Of a DNA stretch of 64,000 nt, positions 35,276 through 43,483 are shown piece after piece. The stretch covers positions 1 to 64,000 of the forward strand of contig JUEM01000001.1 of assembly GCA_000817085.1 (NCBI GenBank). Reading direction: 5' to 3'. Origin of the DNA: a marine actinobacterium MedAcidi-G1. Its GTDB lineage: Bacteria; Actinomycetota; Acidimicrobiia; Acidimicrobiales; MedAcidi-G1. Each line of letters starts with the position of its first letter. The stretch's first letter is position 1. A model generated the notes under the pieces. That model worked only from the letters and a program-made list of their open reading frames with translations. It did no database searches and was not told the origin of the DNA. Both the position numbers and the translations under genes were made by a program.

Positions 35276-36110
35276 GGCTGAAGAAGAAGGAGCTCTTTTT
35301 CTGGTATCTACCCCCATAGGCAATCTCTCTGATTTGTCAAAACGTGCAATAGAAGCGCTCGAGACTGCAGATTTGATTGCCTGTGAAGATACGAGAAGAA
35401 CAGGCCAACTTTTGAACCTGATAGGAGTGGAAAGTAAGAAGTTGATCAGAGTTGATGATCATACGGAATTCAAAAAAAAATCCAAGATAGTTGAAAAAAT
35501 TAGGAGTGGCTACACCGTTGTTTTGGTTAGTGACGCAGGAACTCCAGGTATTTCAGACCCAGGTGAAGAACTTGTAAGAGCAGTCATAGAAAATGGTTTT
35601 AATGTTTCTGTGATTCCTGGCGCATCATCGGTATTGGCTGCTTTAGTTGTTAGTGGGATGTCAACTAAACGGTGGGTAATGGAGGGATTCATTCCGCGAA
35701 AGGGAAAAGAAAGGGAAGAAATTCTCAAAGAGATAACAGTTGAGGAAAGAACCGTCATTTTATTCGAATCTCCGAAGCGCCTCCCAGCAACACTTAAAGA
35801 TCTGCGTCAACATTTAGGAGATGAACGCCTAGTTGCTGTAGTAAGAGAATTGACGAAACTCCACGAAGAGGTTTGGCGTGGTTCGCTAAAGAATGCAACA
35901 GAGCATTACAAATCGCCACCTAAAGGTGAGGTGGTCATAGTGATAGAAGGCTCTGATCATAAAACCACTATCTCTGATGAAAACATAAGCATACTTCTTC
36001 GCGAATCCAGAGGTTTAGGTTTGTCTGCACGAGATGCATCAGATCAGGCTTCAAGACAACTAGGCGTTTCTAAAAGAAGAGCCTATAAGTTGTACACAGA
36101 TTTAGATTAG
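35268..36110 (+). CDS. rsmI: 16S rRNA (cytidine1402-2'-O)-methyltransferase
   Basis: A methyltransferase of about 280 aa that 2'-O-methylates C1402 of 16S rRNA using SAM. It has the tetrapyrrole-methylase fold: LFLVSTPIGNLSDLSKRAIE at the start, ACEDTRRT, VSDAGTPGISDPG, and FIPRKGKER at the end of the domain. I take ATG 35268; earlier in-frame starts lie deep inside ychF. The C-terminal helix (LSARDASDQASRQLGVSKRRAYKL) matches the RsmI tail. Confidence 0.94.
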   Translation: MSEAEEEGALFLVSTPIGNLSDLSKRAIEALETADLIACEDTRRTGQLLNLIGVESKKLIRVDDHTEFKKKSKIVEKIRSGYTVVLVSDAGTPGISDPGEELVRAVIENGFNVSVIPGASSVLAALVVSGMSTKRWVMEGFIPRKGKEREEILKEITVEERTVILFESPKRLPATLKDLRQHLGDERLVAVVRELTKLHEEVWRGSLKNATEHYKSPPKGEVVIVIEGSDHKTTISDENISILLRESRGLGLSARDASDQASRQLGVSKRRAYKLYTDLD

Positions 36111-36149
36111 CGAAGGGCTTAACCAAAGATTGAGGTAACCTCGGCACTG

Positions 36150-37802
36150 ATGACAAACAAAACCGATCCAGTACCAATTCTTGTCGCAGTTGCTTGGCCG
36201 TATGCTTCCGGTTCTCGTCATTTAGGGCATTTGGCAGGTGCATATCTCCCAGCTGACGTGTTTGCCCGTTTTCAAAGACTTGCTGGTAACGAAGTATTGA
36301 TGGTCAGTGGATCTGATGTTCATGGCACTCCAATCACAGTAAGAGCAGACTCAGAAGGAACTACGCCAGATGAAATTGTTGGCAGGTACCATGAAGAGTT
36401 TTTAGATAATTGGAAGAAACTAGCTATTAGTTGGGATTTGTACACTTCCACTGGAACTGAAAATCATGCAAAGGTCACGCACGACGTTTTCACGAAACTT
36501 TTTGAGAAAGGCCATATCGACAGGCGTTCTTCAGAACAGTTTTACGATGAAGACGCTGGAAGGTTTTTGCCGGATAGATACATAGAAGGAGTATGTCCAC
36601 ATTGTGAATATTCTGAAGCCAGAGGTGACCAGTGTGAAAATTGTGGGAGGACTTTAGATCCCGAAGAGTTGATTAACCCAGTTTCAAAAATTAGTGGAAG
36701 CGAACCCACCCTCAGAGAAACCGAACATTTTTATTTAAGATTGTCAGATTTCCAAGAACCACTTTCTGAGTGGCTTTCAGGAAGAGAGGGTTGGCGTAAT
36801 CATGTTTTGAATTTCTCAAAAGGATGGATTGAGGAGGGTTTGCATGATCGTGCAATTACACGTGATTTGGATTGGGGTGTTGAAGTTCCAATTGATGGAA
36901 TAGGTGAAGACAAGAAAATTTACGTCTGGTTTGAAGCAGTCATCGGGTATCTTTCTGCATCTAAAGAATGGTCAAAAAATAATGGTTCGGAAGATGATTG
37001 GAAAAAGTGGTGGTCAAATCCTGATAGCCGTTCGGTCTATTTTATTGGCAAAGACAATGTTCCTTTTCACACCATTATTTGGCCCGCAATGCTTATGGGT
37101 TATGGAGATTTAAATTTACCCAGTAATGTTCCAGCGAATCAGTATGTGACGTTTAAAGGAGGCAAGGCCTCCGCTAGCCGAGGGGTAGGTTTAACAATCA
37201 CCGAGAGCCTCGAGGTTTTTGAAGCGGATTCTCTTAGATACGCATTGGCAGCTTCTTTTCCTGAACAAAGTGACACTGAACTGACAGTTGAAGAGATTTG
37301 TCGACGAATCAATGAAGAGCTAGTAGCCACATGGGGGAATCTAGTCAACAGAGTTTTGTCAATGATTTATAACTCCTGTGACGCAGAAATTCCATCGCCG
37401 GAACTTAGAAATAGTGAAGACCTAGCTTTACTTTCTGGAATCGACCAGATCGTAGAAGAAGTGGCTGAAGACATTGATAAGTCGGAGTTAAGAGCTGCTT
37501 TACGAAAAGCAATGTCAGGAGCAGCTGAAGTTAATGTTTATCTAAATTCGACGGAACCGTGGAAACTTTCAAAGACAGACCCTGAGAGAGCAGCCACTGT
37601 ATTAGGCACAGCCTTGTCAGCTATAGCTGGTGTGCGTGTTTGTTTAGCACCTTATTTACCTTTCTCGACCGAGTCGCTCAATGACGTATTCGGCACAGTC
37701 GATTCTTGGCAAAGAAAAGAACCTGAATATGGAAAGAAAATCGAAAAACCAAAACCACTTTTCAAAAAAGTAGACATAAATTTGTTGGATTTAGATGATT
37801 GA
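36150..37802 (+). CDS. metG: Methionyl-tRNA synthetase
   Basis: A 550-aa class I synthetase charging tRNA-Met. The HIGH-type motif is SRHLGHLAG near the N-terminus. A zinc-binding knuckle is present (CPHCEYSEARGDQCENCG). The KMSKS loop reads KASASRG, keeping the first Lys and both Ser but not the middle Lys. Residues YVWFEAVIGYLSA and the FIGKDNVPFHTIIWPA active-site block are intact. There is no C-terminal EMAP/tRNA-binding extension. It overlaps tatD by 8 bases. Confidence 0.95.
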   Translation: MTNKTDPVPILVAVAWPYASGSRHLGHLAGAYLPADVFARFQRLAGNEVLMVSGSDVHGTPITVRADSEGTTPDEIVGRYHEEFLDNWKKLAISWDLYTSTGTENHAKVTHDVFTKLFEKGHIDRRSSEQFYDEDAGRFLPDRYIEGVCPHCEYSEARGDQCENCGRTLDPEELINPVSKISGSEPTLRETEHFYLRLSDFQEPLSEWLSGREGWRNHVLNFSKGWIEEGLHDRAITRDLDWGVEVPIDGIGEDKKIYVWFEAVIGYLSASKEWSKNNGSEDDWKKWWSNPDSRSVYFIGKDNVPFHTIIWPAMLMGYGDLNLPSNVPANQYVTFKGGKASASRGVGLTITESLEVFEADSLRYALAASFPEQSDTELTVEEICRRINEELVATWGNLVNRVLSMIYNSCDAEIPSPELRNSEDLALLSGIDQIVEEVAEDIDKSELRAALRKAMSGAAEVNVYLNSTEPWKLSKTDPERAATVLGTALSAIAGVRVCLAPYLPFSTESLNDVFGTVDSWQRKEPEYGKKIEKPKPLFKKVDINLLDLDD

Positions 37803-38544
37803 ATGGTTCGACAATCATTGTCACCTTTCTGAAAACTCTGAAGAAGAAATTCTTCGAGCACGAGAAGCGCTAGTTGTAGGTTTTATAAACGTAGGCACAG
37901 ATCTTGAAACTAGCCATACTGCCATGGAAAAAGCAAAGATATTTCCAGATGTATGGGCAACCGCTGGAGTTCATCCTCATGAAGCGCGAAAAGGTATTGA
38001 AGGTATTGAAGACCTGTTAGAAGATTCGAAAGTAGTTGCCGTTGGAGAAGCTGGGCTTGACTATCACTACGATTACTCTCCAAGAGAAGATCAAAAAAGA
38101 GTTTTTACCGAACAAATCGAAATGGCGCATAGGTTCAATCTCCCTCTAGTTATACATACTAGAGAGGCATGGGAAGAGACCTTCACGATACTTGATACAG
38201 AAGGAGTCCCTAAATCCACTGTTTTTCATTGTTTCACAGGAGGAAAAGCTGAAGCCAATGAATGTTTAGAACGTGGCGCTTACTTATCTTTTAGTGGGAT
38301 AATAACGTTCAAAAAATCTGAGCTCCTAAGAGAAGCTGCATCAGAATGCCCAATAGATCGGGCAATGATTGAAACCGACTCACCATATTTAACACCCGCT
38401 CCTTTGAGAGGTAAAAAAAATGAACCTGCCAATGTAGGTTTAGTAGGAACAGAGCTTGCGTATTTGCAGGGCAAATCTTCTGAAGAAATAGCCTTGGCCA
38501 CTACACAAAATGCCTTAGATTTTTACGGATTAAGAGAAAAATAA
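37795..38544 (+). CDS. tatD: TatD-family metal-dependent DNase
   Basis: A 249-aa TIM-barrel nuclease. It has the N-terminal metal motif DNHCHLS, GEAGLDYHYD, the middle ligands LVIHTREAWEET and FHCFTGG, and the C-terminal ETDSPYLTPAPLRGKKNEPANV. Members act as 3'-5' exonucleases in DNA repair and turnover. In actinobacteria the metG-tatD-rpf-rsmA-ispE order is common, and this order is preserved here. Confidence 0.94.
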   Translation: MIEWFDNHCHLSENSEEEILRAREALVVGFINVGTDLETSHTAMEKAKIFPDVWATAGVHPHEARKGIEGIEDLLEDSKVVAVGEAGLDYHYDYSPREDQKRVFTEQIEMAHRFNLPLVIHTREAWEETFTILDTEGVPKSTVFHCFTGGKAEANECLERGAYLSFSGIITFKKSELLREAASECPIDRAMIETDSPYLTPAPLRGKKNEPANVGLVGTELAYLQGKSSEEIALATTQNALDFYGLREK

Positions 38545-38640
38545 GATAAATTTATTTCTTCGAATGTCCGATTTGTAGCTCTCTATTTGATGCTTCTACC
38601 GTATGTTTGAGCTTTTAAAGAGCAGACAATAGGAGGAAGG

Positions 38641-39405
38641 GTGCTGGAAACAAACCCCAGTATTGAAAGGTGGAGAATTGTAGTTGTGGCTTTAGCGACA
38701 ATAGCTGCATTGCCCCTTTTCCTATTTGAAAACCCTAATTCAACTGCTTCTTTGACCGGTGTAGCGGGAGCCGATACTCGTGCTGTTGCAACATCGAACC
38801 CATCACTTTCGGAAACAGACTCTTATCAGGCGAAATCACAAGACTATAACGAGAAGACTTATATGTTGCTGGATAGATCTGAAGATTGGCATACAGCACG
38901 TTCTTTATTAATGACAGCAAATCGTTTAAGAGGTGTCGCCGTTAAATACGAAGAAGAGGCTATAGATAGAGCGCGTTTGATTTCAGAAGAAGAATTCACT
39001 GAGCGGGAGAAACTGCTCAAAGTTATCTTCGAAGAAGAAGAGCGGAGAAGACTGTTCGCTGAAGAAGATCAGAGACGCATGACCGTTCTCAACACTCCAG
39101 GACCTACTACAACGATCACCGCAAATAAACCAGATCCAAAAGGCCCTGAAAAATACCAATGGGAAGCGTTAAAATATTGTGAATCAACACTTAATTATCA
39201 AGCAATAAGCCCTACAGGAAACTACAGGGGTGCGTACCAGTTCAGTGTAGAAACTTGGAACTGGATAGCCGGTCTATACCATGAGCATTTAGTAGGTGTA
39301 GACCCAGCTGCCGCAAAACCTCAAGATCAAGACCGTATGGCAGAATCCCTTTACCTATTGCGCGGGAGAGGGCAATGGCCTGTTTGTGGACGGTACTTGC
39401 CGTAG
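38641..39405 (+). CDS. Rpf-like transglycosylase, membrane-anchored
   Basis: A 254-aa protein from GTG 38641, preceded by AGGAGG. An N-terminal hydrophobic helix (about 12-29) anchors or exports it, and a charged helical coiled-coil region (about 60-150) follows. The C-terminal Rpf/lysozyme-like domain starts at KYQWEALKYCESTLNY, with the catalytic Glu directly after Cys, then GNYRGAYQFSVETW and a final PVCGRYLP Cys. Rpf proteins cleave peptidoglycan glycan strands and aid growth resumption. Position between tatD and rsmA is the classic rpfB locus, although the G5/DUF348 domains of RpfB are absent. Confidence 0.88.
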   Translation: MLETNPSIERWRIVVVALATIAALPLFLFENPNSTASLTGVAGADTRAVATSNPSLSETDSYQAKSQDYNEKTYMLLDRSEDWHTARSLLMTANRLRGVAVKYEEEAIDRARLISEEEFTEREKLLKVIFEEEERRRLFAEEDQRRMTVLNTPGPTTTITANKPDPKGPEKYQWEALKYCESTLNYQAISPTGNYRGAYQFSVETWNWIAGLYHEHLVGVDPAAAKPQDQDRMAESLYLLRGRGQWPVCGRYLP

Positions 39406-39411
39406 GAAAAA

Positions 39412-40251
39412 GTGACTCTCACTCGAACACAAGCTATGGACTTACTGCACAAGTACGGTATCAGTCCACGAAAATCCCTAGGTCAAAACTTTGTCATTGA
39501 GCCAAATACTATTCGCCAAGTAATTGAACTTTCTTCAATTAAACCGAGTGATTTTATTATTGAAATAGGACCGGGGATAGGTTCTTTGACTCTTTCTTTA
39601 TTAGAGGTTGCCGGACATGTTACTGCAGTGGAAATTGACAGCGCCCTAGTTGAAATTCTTGAAGATTCACTAGAACCAGAAGATAAAAAATTTCGACTCA
39701 TACATGCGGACGTTATGGATTTGGATTTAAACGAGTTGCTCATTGCCAGAAATGAAACCTGGAAATTAGTTGCAAATCTCCCTTATAATATTTCTGTACC
39801 TTTAATATGTGACTTCCTTGAAAGAGTTCCAGCGATCACAAAGATGACAGTGATGGTCCAACGGGAAGTAGCAGAACGCCTAGTTGCAAAACCGGGAGAA
39901 AAAGCTTTCGGGTTGCCTTCTTTGAAGGTTCAATACTTTGCCGAAGTAAAAAAAATTGCTGATGTGCCTTCAAGTGTTTTTCTTCCTAAGCCCAAAGTCG
40001 AATCTTCTTTGCTCCAAATCAAAAGACTGGAAAAACATTCAATTTCTACAAACCCTGAATTACTATTCGAACTAGCAAAACAAGCATTTAACCAAAGAAG
40101 GAAAATGCTTCGTAGGTCTTTAAAAGATATTTTCGAATTAAATGATTTTGAATCTGTCGGAATCGATCCGACGAGTAGAGCTGAAGACATCACCTTAGAA
40201 GAGTGGATTTCTTTAACGGAAAAATTTGTTAGAAAACGAGAAAAAAGCTAA
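39412..40251 (+). CDS. rsmA: 16S rRNA dimethyladenosine transferase RsmA/KsgA
   Basis: A 279-aa SAM-dependent enzyme that dimethylates A1518 and A1519 of 16S rRNA. The motifs are KSLGQNFVIEPNTI, EIGPGIGSLTLSLL (SAM loop), ALVEIL/HADVMDLD and catalytic NLPYNIS. GTG 39412 follows AGGAAAAA. The stop shares a base with the ispE start (TAATG), which suggests coupled translation. Confidence 0.95.
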   Translation: MTLTRTQAMDLLHKYGISPRKSLGQNFVIEPNTIRQVIELSSIKPSDFIIEIGPGIGSLTLSLLEVAGHVTAVEIDSALVEILEDSLEPEDKKFRLIHADVMDLDLNELLIARNETWKLVANLPYNISVPLICDFLERVPAITKMTVMVQREVAERLVAKPGEKAFGLPSLKVQYFAEVKKIADVPSSVFLPKPKVESSLLQIKRLEKHSISTNPELLFELAKQAFNQRRKMLRRSLKDIFELNDFESVGIDPTSRAEDITLEEWISLTEKFVRKREKS

Positions 40252-40997
40252 TGGTTTCAATTATGGCTCCGGCCAAACTTACTTTGTCTCTGGAAATTGT
40301 TGGAGTGCGCGCTGATGGGTACCACTTGATAAAAGCCGAGATGGTTTCACTTGACCTAACTGACATCTTAGATATAACAAAAGGCCGAAGAATAGAGGTA
40401 TTTACTAACTACCCATACCAGCCTTGGGAGTTCCCTGAAGAAACAGTAATTCCTGAAGACGGTAACAATCTTGTAGCTAGTGCTTTGAACTTGATAGAAC
40501 GCGAAGCGGCAGTTCGTATAAATAAAAAAATTCCACCCGGCACTGGATTGGGAGGAGGTTCATCTGACGCCGCTGCAATTCTTCGATGGGGCAGGTATAA
40601 AGATCTGAAATGCGCAGCAGAAATAGGAGCTGACGTGCCTTTTTGCCTTGAGGGTGGGAGAGCGCTTGTGAGCGGTATAGGGGAAATTATAAAAAAAATG
40701 AATTACAAAAAACAGGACTTTACTCTTTTGATACCACCTTTTTCTTGCTCCACTAAAGCTGTTTATGAACACTGGGACTATTTAGGGGGTCCAAAAGGTG
40801 ATCACGGAAATGATCTCGAACCCGCGGCTGTGAGCTTGTATCCAGAGTTGGGCAAATGGAGAGATTTACTTGGTGACACCACCGGTGCGCAACCCCGCTT
40901 AGCTGGTAGTGGGAGCACATGGTACGTCGAGGGAGCCTTTCCAAAAGAAGGGCTCCACGTTGTGTCTAGCATTCCAAAGCAAATCTCAGAAGACTAG
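40251..40997 (+). CDS. ispE: 4-diphosphocytidyl-2-C-methyl-D-erythritol kinase
   Basis: A 248-aa GHMP kinase of the non-mevalonate isoprenoid pathway. The substrate motif is APAKLTLSLEIVGVRADGYHLI, the ATP loop is PPGTGLGGGSSDAAAIL, and the third motif is RLAGSGSTWYVEG. It is about 40 residues shorter than most IspE. A helical stretch after the ATP loop (usually carrying N-x-L-W-G-L-S) is compressed to RWGRYKDLKCAAEIGADVPF. All catalytic motifs remain, so the enzyme is probably functional. Its stop overlaps the convergent bS22 stop. Confidence 0.9.
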   Translation: MVSIMAPAKLTLSLEIVGVRADGYHLIKAEMVSLDLTDILDITKGRRIEVFTNYPYQPWEFPEETVIPEDGNNLVASALNLIEREAAVRINKKIPPGTGLGGGSSDAAAILRWGRYKDLKCAAEIGADVPFCLEGGRALVSGIGEIIKKMNYKKQDFTLLIPPFSCSTKAVYEHWDYLGGPKGDHGNDLEPAAVSLYPELGKWRDLLGDTTGAQPRLAGSGSTWYVEGAFPKEGLHVVSSIPKQISED

Positions 40998-41092
40998 CGT
41001 CCCCTCATCCTTTGAGCCCTTGTTCTTTTGAGCATTTTTCTATGTTTTTTCTTGCGCATTCTTTTTCGGCGCTTTTTAATTAATGAACCCAT
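40994..41092 (-). CDS. 30S ribosomal protein bS22 (AURKAIP1/COX24 domain)
   Basis: A 32-aa, extremely basic protein: MGSLIKKRRKRMRKKKHRK then MLKRTRAQRMRGR. The MGS-x-IKKRRKRM-x-KKKHRK pattern is diagnostic for the small actinobacterial protein bS22. The start is ATG at 41092 and the stop TAG at 40994-40996, overlapping the end of ispE on the other strand. Confidence 0.92.
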   Translation of the reverse strand: MGSLIKKRRKRMRKKKHRKMLKRTRAQRMRGR

Positions 41093-41165
41093 GTCGACGA
41101 TACGTTAACCGCCTTATCAACATTTCCCGACCTGCTGGCAAAAGACGACGCTACGGTATAAGTAT

Positions 41166-41241
41166 TGGCCGGTAGTTCAATTGGCAGAATGCCTGGTTTT
41201 GGACCAGGAGGTTGGAGGTTCGAGCCCTCCCCGGCCAGCCA
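41166..41241 (+). tRNA. tRNA-Gln (anticodon UUG), CCA encoded
   Basis: A 76-base cloverleaf. Acceptor stem TGGCCGG pairs with CCGGCCA, followed by G discriminator and encoded CCA. The anticodon stem CCTGG/CCAGG encloses loop TTTTGGA, giving anticodon TTG (UUG), which reads Gln CAA/CAG. The T arm is GGAGG-TTCGAGC-CCTCC. A TATAAG -10-like element lies five bases upstream. Confidence 0.96.
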
Positions 41242-41300
41242 AAAATCTAAAAGAAATTCTTAACGGTGAGAAAGTTGTAGGTACTTTCTCAGAAAAAGAA

Positions 41301-42440
41301 ATGCGGATCCGTCTCGATTCCTTGAGAACAGTTATGAGTGATGTTGGAATAGATTCTGTTCTTTTCACTTCAATTCACAACATCAACTATTACAGCGATT
41401 TTCTTTATTGCTCCTTCGGTCGACCATATGGCCTTGTGGTCACCAAGAATAAGGCAACCACTATTTCGGCGAATATAGATGCTGGTCAACCGCACAGAAG
41501 AACTTATGGCGAAAATCTGGTTTACACAGATTGGAGAAGAGATAACTACGCGAAGGCTGTCATTGAGTTAGTTGGAGACTCTAATAAAATTGGTATCGAA
41601 TTTGATCACGTAAATTTGAGCCTCGCGCAAAAACTGAAAGACTCAATGCCAAAATCTGAATGGATAGACATTTCTCAGGAGTGCATGAAACTACGTATGA
41701 TCAAGTCGGATGAAGAAATCGAATTGATTCGGCAAGGAGCCCGAATAGCAGATATAGGGGGTTCTGCCTGTGTAGAAGCCATTTCCGAAGGAGTGCCTGA
41801 ATACCAAGTGGCTCTTCATTCAACTCAGGCAATGGTCAGCGAGATAGCTGGTACTTTTCCACATCTAGAATTGATGGATACTTGGACATGGTTTCAGTCG
41901 GGTATTAATACCGATGGCGCGCACAACCCTGTTACTTCTCGTGAAATCGAAAAGGGTGACATATTAAGTTTAAATTGTTTTCCAATGATTTCTGGTTACT
42001 ACACAGCTTTGGAAAGAACACTTTTCTACAAAGAGTTAACGGATGAAAATATTCGTCTTTGGGAAATCAACTGTCAAGTCCATGATGCGGGGAAAGAATT
42101 GTTAAAACCAGGAGCTGTATGCGGGGATATAGCAAAACAGCTAAATGAAATATATTTGGAGCACGATTTATTAAAGTATAGAACTTTCGGTTACGGGCAT
42201 TCTTTTGGCGTCTTGTCACATTATTTCGGAAGAGAAGCTGGTTTGGAACTTCGAGAAGATATCGAAACAGTTCTCGAGCCTAATATGGTGATTTCGATGG
42301 AGCCCATGATCACTATTCCGGAAAGCCAATCTGGAGCAGGGGGTTACAGAGAGCACGATATTTTACTCATCACAGAAGAAGGAAATGAAAATTTCACTGG
42401 TTTTCCTTATGGTCCAGAAAATAATGTCATTAACAATTAG
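41301..42440 (+). CDS. Creatinase-like M24 family amidinohydrolase
   Basis: An M24 'pita-bread' protein of about 380 aa. TSIHNINYYSDFLYCSFGRPYGLVV and the end GYGHSFGVLSHYFGREAGLELRED ... TGFPYGPENNVI are strongly creatinase-like, so hydrolysis of creatine to sarcosine and urea is the likely role; Xaa-Pro peptidases share the fold. The metal-site Asp/His set of M24 peptidases is partly absent, as in creatinase. The frame is open back into tRNA-Gln, but ATG 41301 is the first ordinary start after the tRNA, leaving the N-terminus about 20 residues short of some homologues; a nonstandard start between 41242 and 41301 is possible. Confidence 0.83.
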   Translation: MRIRLDSLRTVMSDVGIDSVLFTSIHNINYYSDFLYCSFGRPYGLVVTKNKATTISANIDAGQPHRRTYGENLVYTDWRRDNYAKAVIELVGDSNKIGIEFDHVNLSLAQKLKDSMPKSEWIDISQECMKLRMIKSDEEIELIRQGARIADIGGSACVEAISEGVPEYQVALHSTQAMVSEIAGTFPHLELMDTWTWFQSGINTDGAHNPVTSREIEKGDILSLNCFPMISGYYTALERTLFYKELTDENIRLWEINCQVHDAGKELLKPGAVCGDIAKQLNEIYLEHDLLKYRTFGYGHSFGVLSHYFGREAGLELREDIETVLEPNMVISMEPMITIPESQSGAGGYREHDILLITEEGNENFTGFPYGPENNVINN

Positions 42441-42464
42441 CAGTATTTTAATTGACAAGCTTTT

Positions 42465-43406
42465 ATGTCGTTAAGCATGATGGAAACAAGTTTTAAAAAA
42501 ACAGCAGCAAGACTTCTTGGAACGTCTTTAGTTTTCCTTTTTATTTCTTTTACTGTTTTTCCAGTAGATGCACAAGAAATAACTCCGCCAGGTAAGCCAG
42601 GTTTTTTAAAATCTACGGCTGGTGAAAATGAGATACGAGTTACTTGGGCTCACCCAGCAAGCAACGGCGGGTCGATGATCACAGAGTGGGAAATACAAGT
42701 TAACACAGGATCTACAAATGAAAATTATTTTCTTTTAGGATCCGGCACGGCACTTGGCTTAGGAGGTTTAATAAATGGTCAAGTTTATGAAATTCGAGTC
42801 AGAGCAAAAAATTCTTCAGGGTTTGGACCCTTTTCAGACTCAATTCAATCCACTCCATACAGTCCTCTACTCGCTCCGCAAGGATTACAGATCGAAGTCG
42901 ATAGTCAGAACGTTAAATTAGAGTGGGAGCCCCCCTTAGCAAACGGCACACCTGTGGTGGGTTATCGGTTAGAACAGTGGTATTACGATAACATCCAGTT
43001 GACTTTTACTGGCCCCACGACTATTGCTGACTTAGGTTTGATGACGAGTTATACATCCGCTGGTTTAACTTTAGGTGATCAGTACAAATTTAGAGTTTAT
43101 GGAATAAGCCCAAACGGTGCAGGGAGCTTTTCAGAAGTACAAGCAATAATTAAAAATACTTCTACTTCTACTTCTACTTCTACTTCTACTTCTACTTCTA
43201 CTTCTACTTCTACTTCTACTTCTACTTCTACTTCTACTATTGTTGTTCCACCTACTACTACTGTTAGTCCACCTACACCTTGCACAACGACACCTAGTCA
43301 AATCGAAATAGAGTCTGACGCTTTGCTAAACAATAAAAATCAAGAAACAAGTACAGAAATAGAAATAGATGTAAGAGTTCCTCCTAAACCATTTTATGTT
43401 TGCTAA
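42465..43406 (+). CDS. Secreted fibronectin type III protein with Thr-Ser repeat
   Basis: A 313-aa exported protein. A signal peptide (hydrophobic core about 19-33, ending near VDAQE) is followed by two Fn3 domains: about 41-128 (PGKPGFLKST, IRVTWAHPASNGGSMITEWEI, YEIRVRAKNSSGFGPFS) and about 131-225 (APQGLQIEV, VKLEWEPPLANGTPVVGYRLE). A perfect (Thr-Ser)n linker of about 27 residues follows, then a Pro/Thr tail ending in Cys. It is a probable surface or binding protein. No good ribosome site is visible; ATG 42465 and ATG 42477 are both possible starts. Confidence 0.8.
   Translation: MSLSMMETSFKKTAARLLGTSLVFLFISFTVFPVDAQEITPPGKPGFLKSTAGENEIRVTWAHPASNGGSMITEWEIQVNTGSTNENYFLLGSGTALGLGGLINGQVYEIRVRAKNSSGFGPFSDSIQSTPYSPLLAPQGLQIEVDSQNVKLEWEPPLANGTPVVGYRLEQWYYDNIQLTFTGPTTIADLGLMTSYTSAGLTLGDQYKFRVYGISPNGAGSFSEVQAIIKNTSTSTSTSTSTSTSTSTSTSTSTSTSTIVVPPTTTVSPPTPCTTTPSQIEIESDALLNNKNQETSTEIEIDVRVPPKPFYVC
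43159..43238 (+). repeat. (ACTTCT)n hexanucleotide repeat, about 13 units
   Basis: An uninterrupted 80-base run of the 6-base unit encodes alternating Thr and Ser. Being a multiple of three, the unit changes linker length without frameshift when it slips. Confidence 0.95.
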
Positions 43407-43483
43407 AAATTATTTTAAGAAAGAATCCTTATCGTGATGATCTATGATCGTTATATACAAAAAATGGAAGGTATAAGTTCAGT

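Noticed and set aside
41181-41300. Coding through tRNA-Gln into the creatinase-like gene
   Set aside because: The DNA is a perfect tRNA cloverleaf; in-frame translation there is coincidental.
43159-43238. CRISPR-like array
   Set aside because: It is a simple 6-base tandem repeat without spacers, inside a coding frame.
43097-43285. Reverse-strand Glu-Val repeat frame over the Fn3 gene
   Set aside because: It is the complement of the hexanucleotide repeat; no start context or family similarity.
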